DNA of 21,263 bases. Origin: a virus. A model generated the notes under the pieces. It had not been told where the DNA came from. It made no database searches and saw nothing but the letters and a program-made list of their open reading frames with translations. Position 1 is the first letter of the stretch; each line of letters begins with the position of its first letter. The stretch covers positions 1 to 21,263 of the IMG/VR virus record IMGVR_UViG_3300044516_000308; one strand, written 5' to 3'. A program made the translations under genes and the position numbers. Positions 12,139-21,263 of the stretch are shown here, piece by piece.

Positions 12139-13041
12139 ATGTCATTAGGTTGTAAATGTGATTTAGGTTTATCGAATACTGGTAAACCAAACTGTGTAAC
12201 ATTACAAAGTGTTACTTCAAAATTAATTCTTGTTCCTTTAAAAGATTCTACAGGTGCTAAAAACTTTTTAGACTTATCTACTACAATCAATGAAGCAACT
12301 TTTACTGCATTGATTAACCAAGCAGATTATTCTAAAAGATGGTTTCCTTTAGGATTGTTTGAAAATGTTGAAATGGCTAAGGCTGATTCTACATTTGAAG
12401 AAGCACCATCAGGAAGAAAAGTTTTTATCAAACAAGGTAAACGTTCATTCGCAGGAGAGTTATGGAATGAAACACCTCAATTATTAGGTAAAATCCAAGA
12501 TAACAGATGTGTTGACTTTGGTGTTTACGTAGTTGATGTTAACGGAAACTTGATTGGTTCTAAAGCAGGTACTAAATTATACCCTATTCCTGTAGATAAC
12601 GAATCTTTTGAAGCAAAATTAATGTTTGCTACTGATTCTACTGCTCAAAAGGTTATGGTAGCATTTGATTTCTACAGATTGTTTGACGAATCTTCTTTAT
12701 GGTTGGTAACTACTGATGAAGCATCTTTAGATTTCAACAACTTAGAAGGATTGTTAGATGTTAACTTGGCTTTTGCATCAATTACTGCTACTGGTGCGGT
12801 TGCTACATTGACTTTAGACTATGGTACTGCTAAAAACCCTATCAAAGTTAAAGGACTTTTAGCCGCTGATTTAGCATTGTTTAATGTTACTGATAATGCA
12901 TCTGTACCTATTACATCTGCTACTGAAGGTGCTGACGGAGTTTATACTTTAGTATTTGCATCTCAAACATCTGCTGATGTATTAAGATTATCTTTAGATA
13001 AAGATGGTTATGTAGGTACTTCTACATTTGTTATACCTTAA
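12139..13041 (+). CDS. Probable major tail (tube) protein with C-terminal Ig-like domain
   Basis: 300-residue protein placed directly after the capsid gene and before the tail-assembly genes, the usual place of the tube protein. Residues 1-205 look like a beta-rich tube fold, with an unusual Cys-rich start (Cys5, Cys7 and Cys19 in MSLGCKCDLGLSNTGKPNC). Residues about 207-300 resemble an immunoglobulin-like add-on domain (short strands, ATLTLDYGTAKNPIKVKG, ending DGYVGTSTFVIP), as found on the surface of many phage tail tubes, where such domains may touch the host surface. Codon use is similar to the capsid gene, pointing to high expression. It is flanked by two terminators. Confidence 0.75.
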   Translation: MSLGCKCDLGLSNTGKPNCVTLQSVTSKLILVPLKDSTGAKNFLDLSTTINEATFTALINQADYSKRWFPLGLFENVEMAKADSTFEEAPSGRKVFIKQGKRSFAGELWNETPQLLGKIQDNRCVDFGVYVVDVNGNLIGSKAGTKLYPIPVDNESFEAKLMFATDSTAQKVMVAFDFYRLFDESSLWLVTTDEASLDFNNLEGLLDVNLAFASITATGAVATLTLDYGTAKNPIKVKGLLAADLALFNVTDNASVPITSATEGADGVYTLVFASQTSADVLRLSLDKDGYVGTSTFVIP

Positions 13042-13065
13042 TAAATAGCAAATCAATTAGTATTA

Positions 13066-13097
13066 GAGGGGTAGCGATTGTTACCTCTCTTTTTTTT
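13066..13097 (+). terminator. Strong terminator after the tail tube gene
   Basis: GAGGGGTA (13066-13073) pairs with TACCTCTC (13082-13089) over eight positions including one G-U, with an 8-nt loop, and is followed by eight T residues (13090-13097). The terminator overlaps a promoter for the next gene. Confidence 0.9.
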
Positions 13098-13104
13098 ACC
13101 TTTG
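13078..13104 (+). promoter_or_regulatory. Promoter for the tail-assembly operon, embedded in a terminator
   Basis: TACCTTTG at 13097-13104 is an exact TAnnTTTG box; TTG at 13078-13080 lies 16 bp upstream, inside the terminator loop. The box ends only 4 bp before the ATG at 13109, so transcription would start at or next to the start codon, giving a leaderless or almost leaderless mRNA. Confidence 0.6.
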
Positions 13105-13108
13105 TTTT

Positions 13109-13591
13109 ATGGGTTTATTTGATAAAACAGTATTAGGCGAGAAATTAGCCAATTTAAAGCGATTACAGACTGCTCAATTATGGATTGATAGTATGGATAA
13201 AGATATTCAAGTATTAGCAGTAGAACTCAATAGAATGCAATTACAACAAGGTTTTGATAGCAATAATGAACAATTAAAAAATATTAAAACTGGGAAAGAC
13301 AAATATGCATTAGCAACAAAGATTATTTATAGTGAAATAGGTAGATATATAGAAGCAGGTGGTCATTATACAATGAAATACACCTCTGAATTCTTTAATA
13401 GCATTCATGTATCGGAAATATTAAATGATGGATTTGAAATAGATGGGAATGGTCAAAAGAAAAATGCAAACTTATTTGAAATTTATGGTGATGAAATTAT
13501 TGGTTTAACATACGATTCATTAGATATATTAAGGGAAAAATTAAAAATTAAAATGATAGAGAAATGCAGGGAGTATGTTACACAAGCATAG
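13109..13591 (+). CDS. Tail-assembly region protein 1
   Basis: 160-residue protein between the tail tube and tape measure genes, the usual site of tail assembly chaperones. It is mostly helical (MGLFDKTVLGEKLANLKRLQTAQLWIDSMDK at the start) with a short globular stretch near residues 85-135 and a basic C-terminal helix. No membrane segment. The ATG lies 4 bp after a TAnnTTTG promoter box, so translation may begin on a leaderless message. It overlaps the next gene by 28 nt in another frame. I see no convincing slippery heptamer, so independent start rather than programmed frameshift is assumed. The chaperone role is inferred from position only. Confidence 0.7.
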   Translation: MGLFDKTVLGEKLANLKRLQTAQLWIDSMDKDIQVLAVELNRMQLQQGFDSNNEQLKNIKTGKDKYALATKIIYSEIGRYIEAGGHYTMKYTSEFFNSIHVSEILNDGFEIDGNGQKKNANLFEIYGDEIIGLTYDSLDILREKLKIKMIEKCREYVTQA

Positions 13592-13980
13592 ATGAAATGC
13601 CATTATACAATTGGCACAAATGTATGGAAGGAGAATATAAATACGTTAGGTTTGATGAAAAAGAAGATACTAAAAACGTAGAGATTTTTGAAAAAGTTTA
13701 TTCAGATAAATTTAAACATCAAATTGAATTAATTAAAAAAATTGCAATCCTACAATGTGAATATTTGATTAGCAAGAATAGATTTAAATTAACTCAAATA
13801 GAGGTAGAAAACACTAAATTAGAAGCAATAAAAAAGGAAACTGGTGTAGGCATGACTTTGCAACAAACTTTAATATACCTATCTAAATGGTTAGGTTATA
13901 GATTAGATTGGAAGCAAGTGTCTGTAAGTGAGTATTATACAATATTAAACGAGAGTTCAAAACAAGCGAAAAATGGCTAA
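13564..13980 (+). CDS. Tail-assembly region protein 2
   Basis: 138-residue protein beginning MQGVCYTSIDEMPLYNWHKCMEGEYKYVRF, a compact N-terminal segment. Residues 40-110 form a long charged helix, and a Trp/Tyr-rich part follows (IYLSKWLGYRLDWKQVSVSEYY). It overlaps the previous gene by 28 nt and the tape measure gene by 8 nt. The pair of overlapping genes before the tape measure recalls the G/GT chaperone arrangement of other siphoviruses, but no shared sequence or slippery site is evident here, so the role is inferred from position. Confidence 0.7.
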   Translation: MQGVCYTSIDEMPLYNWHKCMEGEYKYVRFDEKEDTKNVEIFEKVYSDKFKHQIELIKKIAILQCEYLISKNRFKLTQIEVENTKLEAIKKETGVGMTLQQTLIYLSKWLGYRLDWKQVSVSEYYTILNESSKQAKNG

Positions 13981-16900
13981 TAAAATTAATAGTGAAGATT
14001 TATTTGATAAGGGTTTATTTGATGTCTTAATAAAAGGAATTGGTGATGCTGAAACTGAATTGGCAAAATTAGAAAAATCATTAGGTAATATCGGTGCTAA
14101 ATTCAAACAAGATTTACAAGCATTAGATGTTAAAAATCTTGATAGCATTAATGAAATTCTTAAAAAGAATAAAGAGATTGAAAAATCTTTGCATAGCCAG
14201 TTTGAATTAGAAAAAGAAAAATTAAAACTACAAGCACAAAAAGAAAGGTTAGAAATACAACTTGCTGATTTTAAAAAGAAAACACAAGAACAAGAAGAAG
14301 TTAGATTAAAAAGACTTGCTGAAAAAGAACAAAAAAGACTTTCTAAAGAACAAAAAGATGCAGATAATTTAGCAAATGCTTATAAAAGACTTGAAAAAAA
14401 TACTCGTGAACTTAAAAACGAAAGTAAACGATTAGGTGCTGAAATGCTTGAATTAGAAAAGTCAGGCAAAAGAAACACTAAAGCATATTACGATTTAGAG
14501 AAACAATACGAAAAGGTAACTAAATCAGCACAAGAAGGAGATAAAGCATTAAAGAAATTAGATAGTCAAGTAGGAGATAATTTTAGAAACGTTGGTAACT
14601 ATGGCAAGGCATTAGGTGGTCTTACCGAGTTATTACAACGTATGGGTATGGCATTTGGTATCTATGAAATTGCTCAATTTGGTAAAGGATTATTAACAAC
14701 ACAGGTTCAACTTGACAGATTAAGATTATCTCTACAAAACGTAAGTGGTTCAACAAAAGAATACCAAGCAAACTTTGCATTTTTACGTGATATATCATTA
14801 AGTTACGGACAAGATTTACTTTCACTTGTAGATACCTATAAAAACTTTATGGCATCTACCGAGGAGAGTAATTTGCTATTAGGGGAAAGAAGAAGAATAT
14901 ACGAAAGTATAATTAAAGCAGGTTCGGCACTTGCATTGTCCAATGATGATGTAGAAGGTACTTTGAGAGCAGTACAACAAATGTTCTCTAAAGGTACTAT
15001 ACAAGCAGAGGAATTAAGACAACAGTTAGGAGACAGATTGCCAGGTGCTTTCTCATTGATGGCAAAGGCTGTTGGTGTATCTGAAGCAAAATTAGGGGAA
15101 ATGATGAAAAACGGTCAGATAATGACTGATGAAGTAATGCCTAAATTTGCAATCTTATTAGAAGAACAATTTGGTAAAAAAGCAAGTAAAAACCTTGAAA
15201 CATTAAATGGTGCTTGGAACGCTTTTAAGACTAATCTAACATTATACATAGACCAAGCACAAGCAAGTGTTAATATTAATAAGTCTTTGGCTTGGACTAT
15301 TAAAAGAGTTGGAGAAAACATAGGTGGAATACTAAAAGCAACAAGACAAGTTGTAACTGCATTTTTGTTATATAAAGCAACATTAATAGCAGTTGATGTT
15401 AGACAAAGGGTGTTGAGTAGTGGGTTTTATAATTTAATAAAATCATTTTTTAAAGGAGAATTATCTATAAAATCTTTAGCCACATCTTTTAAAGCGTTAA
15501 CCGCATCAACAGAAGGTTTTTCAAGTGCGTTAAAAAGTATAAGTTTATTTGCTGTAATTCAAGGTATTACAACATTAACAGAAAAGTTTATTGATTTAGC
15601 AAACGGAACTGATTTAGCAAGAGAAAGATATTTGCTATATCAAGGTGCTGTTTCAAAAGGAAATAAAAAAGCAAATGATTTTTTAAGAGGTATTAATGAC
15701 GATTTCTTTACATATCAAAAAAAGCAACAAGAAGATAGAAAAAAAGGTTTAATTTCTGAAGAACAACTAAAAAAGAATATCGCTAATGCAGAATTAAGCA
15801 GAGAAGAAAAAATAAGAAAAAGAATTGGGGAATTACAACGTTCAATACAAGTAGCAAAATCAAAACGAGTAGAAATTAGAGCAGATTATAAAGGAATGTC
15901 GCCTGACGAGATTGTTAAAAAACAATTAGAAGCAGGAGATGATTATGAGAAATTATGGGCAATATCTGAACACTCTATAGATTTTAACAAAAGAGTTGCT
16001 AAAACTTATGATATGTTGGGTGCTAATGCTACTGATTTTTCAGAGCAATTAATAGATTTAAATAAAGAACTAAACAAGTATAATGTTTTAGGTCAAGGAA
16101 CCGCCAAGGCAAATAATGATGCATCTTACTCATACAAACCATTAATTAAAGATTTAAAAACAGTAGAAATTGAATATAAAACTATTAATAACTACTTACA
16201 AGACCATATCAATTTACTTAATGAAATAGAACTTTATAACAGTGAAAGAGGTGCTACAGTAAGAGCAACACAATTTGAAGACGAGTTTAAAAGACAAATG
16301 GAAGAAGTTCAAGTTAATGGACAATATAATTTACAAATATTAGGTAAATTAAAGCAAGAAGAACAAGATTTTCTAATTGATGCAGAAAAAAAACAAACTG
16401 AAATTGTAATAAAACAACGTAAAGACGAGTTTGAAAAAAGAACCAAATCACTTGAGGAATCTTTAGAAAAAGAAAAACAAGACTATTTAAGCAATTTTGT
16501 ACAACAACAAACTAAATTAGCAACTGCTGAAGAAAATTTAAGTAGAGCAACATACAATCTTAAAAATGAAAAGGTAGGCTCAAAGAAATATGCTAAAGAT
16601 TCAGAAAAAATCAAACAACTTAAAGCAGAAGCAGATGCACAAAGAAAAATTTACGATAATTTAACCAAAGAAACACTTACAAAATTTGAAGAAAGAAGTA
16701 CTGAATTGCAACAAGCAAAAGAATCAGAAGATAAAGAAATTGGTGCGTGGGAACTATTTAAAGCAAAAGAATTAGAAGATAAAGTATCAGACATTAAGAA
16801 AAAGGCTTTTGATGAATGGACACAAGAAGAAAAAGATTTAATTTATGCTCACGATGAATGGAGATTGAACAATATTAAAAAACTTGCTAATTCTACAAAC

Positions 16901-17656
16901 GAATTGATTCAAATGGGTATGGACACTTACGTAAAATCACTTGAGCGTAACATATCATTAGTAGAAGACAAAATGAATCGTTTAAATCAACGTATTGACT
17001 TTTTACAACAAAAAGCAGCTACAGGAAATATTACCGCTAACGAATCACTTGCACAGGCACAAGAAGACCAGTTAAATGCTGAAAAAGAAAAAGCAAAATT
17101 CCAACGTACAATACAACGTATGCAATTTGCTATGACTATTTTCAATGCTTATAACTCAAACATTCAAAATGCAAAAGTTGGAGAAAATCCATTTACTAAA
17201 ACTATTACTGATATTTCTGCTCTTACAGCGTTCGTAGGCTCACTTCCTACATTCTATGAAGGTACAGATACAACTATTGCAGATGCGTTAGGAAATCCTC
17301 ATTTACAAGGCAAAGATGGATATGTAGTACGTGTAGATGGTAGTGAAAAAGTTCTTAACCCTTACTTATCTTCTAAAACAGGTAATTTAACAACAAGAGA
17401 TATTGCTCAAATAGCAGAAGATAGATTAAAAGGTAAATTAACATATTCTCACGAGGGAGCAAGTTCAACTTTGAGTGCTTGGCAATTAGTTGGTATTTCC
17501 GATAAGTTAGATGAATTAACTAATGTAATTAAGAACAAGCCTGAAACAAATATTGCTATGGGAGAAATAGTTGGTGGTGTAATGAAGATTGTAGAAACTA
17601 CTAAAGTAAGCAATACTACTACAAGAAATATTCACAGGTTCAATAAGAAGATATGA
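13973..17656 (+). CDS. Tail tape measure protein
   Basis: 1227-residue protein that sets tail length and is ejected with the DNA; at about 1.5 angstrom per residue it would span a tail of roughly 180 nm. Residues ~20-205 are charged coiled coil. Residues ~235-425 match the conserved tape-measure N-terminal domain, including IQAEELRQQLGDRLPGAFSL and GQIMTDEVMPKFAILLEEQFG. Hydrophobic segments near 450-475 and 510-530 could insert in the host membrane. Coiled coil resumes at ~590-640 and ~760-1060. The C-terminus (YEGTDTT near 1096, then GKDGYVVRVDGSEKVLNP near 1110-1127) resembles the end motif of many tape measures. It overlaps the upstream gene by 8 nt and the downstream gene by 4 nt. Confidence 0.93.
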   Translation: MANKINSEDLFDKGLFDVLIKGIGDAETELAKLEKSLGNIGAKFKQDLQALDVKNLDSINEILKKNKEIEKSLHSQFELEKEKLKLQAQKERLEIQLADFKKKTQEQEEVRLKRLAEKEQKRLSKEQKDADNLANAYKRLEKNTRELKNESKRLGAEMLELEKSGKRNTKAYYDLEKQYEKVTKSAQEGDKALKKLDSQVGDNFRNVGNYGKALGGLTELLQRMGMAFGIYEIAQFGKGLLTTQVQLDRLRLSLQNVSGSTKEYQANFAFLRDISLSYGQDLLSLVDTYKNFMASTEESNLLLGERRRIYESIIKAGSALALSNDDVEGTLRAVQQMFSKGTIQAEELRQQLGDRLPGAFSLMAKAVGVSEAKLGEMMKNGQIMTDEVMPKFAILLEEQFGKKASKNLETLNGAWNAFKTNLTLYIDQAQASVNINKSLAWTIKRVGENIGGILKATRQVVTAFLLYKATLIAVDVRQRVLSSGFYNLIKSFFKGELSIKSLATSFKALTASTEGFSSALKSISLFAVIQGITTLTEKFIDLANGTDLARERYLLYQGAVSKGNKKANDFLRGINDDFFTYQKKQQEDRKKGLISEEQLKKNIANAELSREEKIRKRIGELQRSIQVAKSKRVEIRADYKGMSPDEIVKKQLEAGDDYEKLWAISEHSIDFNKRVAKTYDMLGANATDFSEQLIDLNKELNKYNVLGQGTAKANNDASYSYKPLIKDLKTVEIEYKTINNYLQDHINLLNEIELYNSERGATVRATQFEDEFKRQMEEVQVNGQYNLQILGKLKQEEQDFLIDAEKKQTEIVIKQRKDEFEKRTKSLEESLEKEKQDYLSNFVQQQTKLATAEENLSRATYNLKNEKVGSKKYAKDSEKIKQLKAEADAQRKIYDNLTKETLTKFEERSTELQQAKESEDKEIGAWELFKAKELEDKVSDIKKKAFDEWTQEEKDLIYAHDEWRLNNIKKLANSTNELIQMGMDTYVKSLERNISLVEDKMNRLNQRIDFLQQKAATGNITANESLAQAQEDQLNAEKEKAKFQRTIQRMQFAMTIFNAYNSNIQNAKVGENPFTKTITDISALTAFVGSLPTFYEGTDTTIADALGNPHLQGKDGYVVRVDGSEKVLNPYLSSKTGNLTTRDIAQIAEDRLKGKLTYSHEGASSTLSAWQLVGISDKLDELTNVIKNKPETNIAMGEIVGGVMKIVETTKVSNTTTRNIHRFNKKI

Positions 17657-19329
17657 AGCACTTTATAAATGGAACAGAAATAACACCGAGAAACCTTGAA
17701 GATATAGGAATCTCGGTTGATTTTTCTAAAGATGTACAACAAGAATCAATCAATATAGACAATTTAATTATCCCTATGGTTGGTAGAGATTTGGTAATGA
17801 ATCATTTAAATAATATTGGAATATCAGAAGGAATACCATATCAAATATCATTTGGTAATAAAAAGTTACCATACTACATAGACTTGCTTGAAGGTTTAAA
17901 GATAAGGTCAAACGAAGTCGAAGTAAAGATTAAGCAAAGGTATGCTCACGACAATTTTATTGAGAATGCTGATTCATTAACATTTGATTTCTTAAACTCT
18001 AAAAAGAAATTGCCAGTATTTGATGCTAAGTATCGTATTATTCAGCAAGAGCCTTTATTTAAAGCAATAGTAGTATCTATTACTATTTATTCAGTAGCAA
18101 GAACAATACAAGACCAAGTTAGGGAATTAGCGAAAACTACCAAAGATTTTACATCAACAATAACTTTTGCACCATTTGCTGTTCAAGGTAAAGCATTTGA
18201 ATCAGGATTACAGTTGGCTATACAAATTGCCTATTTAGCAATATTAGTAGTTCAAATTAAAAAGTTAGCAGAAGAATTAAAAGAGTTGATTTTTCCCAAA
18301 ACAAGAGTGTATAATGCTTGTAAGGTAATTGATTTAATGAAATATGGTTGTGAGCATTTAGGATATACTTTTAAATCAACAATACTTGAGGGAGAGTATA
18401 AAAATCTTGCAGTTGTATCAACACCACAAAACAGAGGTAAAAAAGGTATATTAGATTACTTAGAATCTGAATTAAACTTTGCTTTTAATACTGGTTATCC
18501 TACTGTATCTGATTCTACACCAACATTAGGTTCACTTATTCAGGCTATGCAAACAATGTTTAATGCTAAAATCAAAGTAAGAAACAGTATAGTAGAGTTT
18601 GAAAGATGGGATTATTGGTTAACACAATCACAAGGATTGGTTAATGTAGCATTACCTGTTCAAGAGAATGCAGTTGATGAATATGAAATTGACACAGAAA
18701 GAATCTATAAAAGGTATCTTATCCAATACCAAACAGACTTTTCTGATATGACCACACTTGACAATTATCAAAATACAGCAAGTGAGTATTCGGCAGAGAG
18801 AAAAACTATCTTAAACCAAGATTTAAACCTTTTAAAAGGACTTACAAGTGTAAACATACCATTTGCTAAAGCAAAAAGAAAAACATCTGTTAATTGGCTT
18901 GAAAATCAGTTTTTAAAAATGTTTAAAAAGATTGATTCAAGTTTTGGAACTAATTATGCAAGTACAAAATCTCCATTAGGTATTATGGAAGTAACAAATC
19001 AGTATTTTGCATTGTCTAAACTTATTTTAGTAGATAGTAGTGGTAAATTATATAGTGATGAAAAAATGCACCCAAGTTATTTATGGGATAAATTTCATTC
19101 AATTAATGACCCTAACTTGTATTCGTGGATTATCAGAAGAAAAGTGCCTACTGCTATGACTGAAGAAGAATTTATTAAAATACTTGACAATAACTATGCA
19201 CCTATAAATGGTAATGTTTGTGAAATACTTTCAATAGAATATTTACCAATGCAAAATAAAGCATTGTTAGATTACAAACAAAAGGTTAAGTTTTACAAGA
19301 ACAATGTAATAATTCAGAAAATTTATTAA
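17653..19329 (+). CDS. Probable distal tail / baseplate protein
   Basis: 558-residue protein translated by ATGA overlap from the tape measure gene, the position normally taken by the distal tail or tail-associated protein. The first ~110 residues look beta-rich (MKHFINGTEITPRNLEDIGISVDF, then LPYYIDLLEGLKIRSNEVEVKI). Two hydrophobic stretches occur at about 137-150 and 185-203, unusual for a baseplate protein; they may be buried helices or a membrane-interacting insertion. The rest is mixed, with ERWDYWLTQSQG in the middle and a beta-rich end. No peptidase, glycosidase or lectin motif is recognised. The Dit/Tal-like role is inferred from position. Confidence 0.65.
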   Translation: MKHFINGTEITPRNLEDIGISVDFSKDVQQESINIDNLIIPMVGRDLVMNHLNNIGISEGIPYQISFGNKKLPYYIDLLEGLKIRSNEVEVKIKQRYAHDNFIENADSLTFDFLNSKKKLPVFDAKYRIIQQEPLFKAIVVSITIYSVARTIQDQVRELAKTTKDFTSTITFAPFAVQGKAFESGLQLAIQIAYLAILVVQIKKLAEELKELIFPKTRVYNACKVIDLMKYGCEHLGYTFKSTILEGEYKNLAVVSTPQNRGKKGILDYLESELNFAFNTGYPTVSDSTPTLGSLIQAMQTMFNAKIKVRNSIVEFERWDYWLTQSQGLVNVALPVQENAVDEYEIDTERIYKRYLIQYQTDFSDMTTLDNYQNTASEYSAERKTILNQDLNLLKGLTSVNIPFAKAKRKTSVNWLENQFLKMFKKIDSSFGTNYASTKSPLGIMEVTNQYFALSKLILVDSSGKLYSDEKMHPSYLWDKFHSINDPNLYSWIIRRKVPTAMTEEEFIKILDNNYAPINGNVCEILSIEYLPMQNKALLDYKQKVKFYKNNVIIQKIY

Positions 19330-19341
19330 TAATTTTGGTGT

Positions 19342-19533
19342 ATGAACGGATTTGACGAAATAATCAATGGCTTAATTGCTGAAACAGAAAAGACGATAAT
19401 GAATTTATCTAATGTAGAGGGTTCAGAAAGTGTACAGTCTTTACTTAAAGAAGTGCAAGATGCTATTAAAAGCAACGATATTGAAAAACTTAATCAAATA
19501 ATGGAACAACATGGCGATAAAACTAACAAATAG
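19342..19533 (+). CDS. Small acidic helical protein in the tail module
   Basis: 63-residue acidic protein, almost entirely helical (MNGFDEIINGLIAETEKTIM, then VQSLLKEVQDAIKSNDIEKLNQIMEQH). No membrane segment or motif. It starts 12 bp after the previous gene and overlaps the next by 23 nt in another frame, so it is probably translated with the tail genes. It could be a minor tail or assembly protein; function unknown. Confidence 0.65.
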   Translation: MNGFDEIINGLIAETEKTIMNLSNVEGSESVQSLLKEVQDAIKSNDIEKLNQIMEQHGDKTNK

Positions 19534-21263
19534 TAATTTTTACGATATATATGGAAACTCGTCTAAAGAATTTAAAGCCAATGCAGGAGATTTAATTTTA
19601 GTTGACCATGAATTTGAAGTTGAAATTGGTTGTGTATCAAGTATAGAAAATCAGTTAAAAATTGATAAACTTGAAAATAAATTATCAAGAGGTCAAGGTT
19701 CGTTTTTAAATGATGGTTTTAGAATAGGACAAAGTTGTACATTGTATATTGTAAATAACACAAATGGTGTTACAGAAACATTTACAAGTATGCTTATATC
19801 AAACGTAACTGACTTAGTCTTAACTATTACTGGATTACCAAACAGAAACAATTGGAGTACAGGAACAGATTATACAGCAGTACTATTAAGTGATTCTACT
19901 TATGATTCATTAAACTTTGCGTTTAATTTTGCAGACAACGATATACCTAAAGAAAACTCCCCATCACTTGAATCTTTAATTGACCAAGAAACAAGTAAAT
20001 TTGTTGTTGAAGGGTTAAATTTTATGAGTATAGGCGACACTTTGCCAATGACACAAATTGGTAAGAGGTCAGGTCAATTTTCTACTTCTGCATCAATAAC
20101 AAGAATTTCAGATATAAGTAATACATATACTGCATTTTCATCAGCAAGAATTAGATTCAATATAACAGTTTCACTTACTTTTCCTGCTATGTTTGACCCT
20201 GATAGTTTTATAGGGGACAAGTGTTTAAAATACTACTCAAAGACATCTTTTAAAATTAATTCAAATGATAATCTTGCACCTACAGTAATTGAGTACAAAG
20301 AAAACGCAACAACTGGATTGTGGAATGAAGCATACAATACAGAAGTGCCAATTTGTACACAAAGCGATACTATAAGTGAGTTATTTTATAATAAAGGTAC
20401 ATACGCAGAAGTAACATTTGTAGTTCCAGTATCTTCAGGAATAACACAAATACAATTAGGTGCTATGTATCTAACTGTAGATGATGATTACAATAAGAAT
20501 AAGCCTTTATCACAAGAAAACTATTTACCATTTGTAAGAACACCATTAATAGGTACAGGTGCAGGTTTTGCTTTTCCTTCTTCTACCGATAGTAAATTTG
20601 TATTATATGTAAATACTTTATCTTATTCTGATTTAGGAGGACTTAGAACATTTACATTACGTTTTACCATTTCAGACGATGGTTTTTCAACAGTCGATTT
20701 CTATACGTTTATGGCGAATAGAGGAGATTTAGATAGGCAATTTTACTTATGGGCGAAAATTGGAAATACTAACAGAATAATATTTGAAGGTCAACTAACT
20801 GAATATCAAAGGCAAGGCGAGTTGACTGAAAGACCTTCTACTTTTTTAATTAATCACGACAACAACATAGATTATAAGATAAAAACTAATATTATAAATG
20901 ATGTAAACGAGGATTTTAACTTAGAAGATGATATTGCTTATATTGCAGAGTTTGAATTGTCAGATAATGATAAATACAAAACAATAAATGCAAAAGTAAT
21001 TGTATTAAATACAGCAAATGGTTATCAATTTACGTTAGATAAAGTATCTTTTGATTTAACAAATGTAGATTTACAATATTTCCCTTTACAAGTAACATCT
21101 GTATCAAACAACTTGCCTGATTCATCACTTAAAAAGGAAGCGTTTTTTATGGAATTAGAACCCTATGATTCAGGAATAATTATTACAAGATTATACTATC
21201 CTTTTTTAATTGATTGGAAATATTGGGAAGATGTATTATCGACACACCCTTATTTTGTGGCAA
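19511..21263 (+). CDS. Large tail/baseplate structural protein, 3' end outside window
   Basis: An ATG at 19511 opens a frame with no stop to the window end, at least 584 residues. The protein starts MAIKLTNSNFYDIYGNSSKEF and is beta-rich throughout, with many Thr, Ser, Asn and aromatic residues and few charges in the strands. This composition is typical of virion surface or baseplate proteins. Near the end, LYYPFLIDWKYWEDVL is a striking aromatic-rich motif. There is no signal peptide or catalytic motif. It follows the tape measure and distal tail genes, so it is probably part of the tail tip or its upper baseplate. It overlaps the preceding small gene by 23 nt. Confidence 0.82.
   Translation, partial: MAIKLTNSNFYDIYGNSSKEFKANAGDLILVDHEFEVEIGCVSSIENQLKIDKLENKLSRGQGSFLNDGFRIGQSCTLYIVNNTNGVTETFTSMLISNVTDLVLTITGLPNRNNWSTGTDYTAVLLSDSTYDSLNFAFNFADNDIPKENSPSLESLIDQETSKFVVEGLNFMSIGDTLPMTQIGKRSGQFSTSASITRISDISNTYTAFSSARIRFNITVSLTFPAMFDPDSFIGDKCLKYYSKTSFKINSNDNLAPTVIEYKENATTGLWNEAYNTEVPICTQSDTISELFYNKGTYAEVTFVVPVSSGITQIQLGAMYLTVDDDYNKNKPLSQENYLPFVRTPLIGTGAGFAFPSSTDSKFVLYVNTLSYSDLGGLRTFTLRFTISDDGFSTVDFYTFMANRGDLDRQFYLWAKIGNTNRIIFEGQLTEYQRQGELTERPSTFLINHDNNIDYKIKTNIINDVNEDFNLEDDIAYIAEFELSDNDKYKTINAKVIVLNTANGYQFTLDKVSFDLTNVDLQYFPLQVTSVSNNLPDSSLKKEAFFMELEPYDSGIIITRLYYPFLIDWKYWEDVLSTHPYFVA

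Noticed and set aside
13530-13600. Programmed -1 frameshift between the two genes before the tape measure (G/GT type)
   Set aside because: No good slippery heptamer in the right frame, and the second gene has its own ATG inside the overlap. Plain overlap explains the arrangement.
1-21263. CRISPR array, insertion sequence or integrase
   Set aside because: No regularly spaced repeats, no transposase or integrase-like protein, and no terminal inverted repeats were seen.

Overview
The window is a stretch of a tailed-phage genome (free phage or prophage; no integrase or host gene is visible, so this cannot be decided). The host is probably a member of the Bacteroidota, most likely a flavobacterium-like group. 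The DNA is very A+T-rich, genes lack Shine-Dalgarno sequences and instead have A/T-rich leaders, and several intergenic regions carry the Bacteroidota -7 promoter box TAnnTTTG with a TTG/TTTG about 16-21 bp upstream. The virion is predicted to be a siphovirus with an HK97-type head: HK97-like portal, U35-type prohead protease and HK97-fold capsid protein, followed by a tail tube protein and a 1227-residue tape measure.

Layout. (1) Positions 1-1572: the end of an operon of small phage proteins of unknown function, plus a 29-residue membrane peptide, closed by a terminator at 1670-1703. (2) 1704-2232: non-coding, with a C-rich cluster of direct and inverted repeats and two tandem promoters facing right. 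(3) 2233-6679: a tightly packed rightward operon with many ATGA/TAATG or longer overlaps. It holds an SSB-tail-like protein, several tiny genes, a MazG-like pyrophosphohydrolase, a DUF3310 protein, a probable small terminase and the large terminase. (4) 6680-7329: 650 bp without a protein gene, holding a terminator, two promoters, a candidate ~92-nt RNA whose two hairpin loops are perfectly complementary, and a second G+C-richer, foldable segment. (5) 7330-8562: the portal gene, on the opposite strand to everything else. (6) 8611-13041: protease, three small head/neck genes, major capsid and major tail protein. (7) 13109-21263: two tail-assembly-region genes, tape measure and distal tail/baseplate proteins; the last gene runs off the window.

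How it works together. The terminase pair cuts and pumps DNA through the portal into a prohead built from the capsid protein and matured by the protease. Neck proteins join head to tail, and the tape measure sets tail length around the tube protein. Strong terminators follow the terminase, capsid and tail tube genes, so structural expression is divided into separately terminated units.

The most unusual part is the terminase-portal interval. It combines an inverted portal gene, face-to-face overlapping promoters at 8576-8604, and a small RNA candidate with kissing-loop geometry. A packaging-motor RNA, an attenuator or a regulatory RNA are all possible; none is shown by sequence alone.
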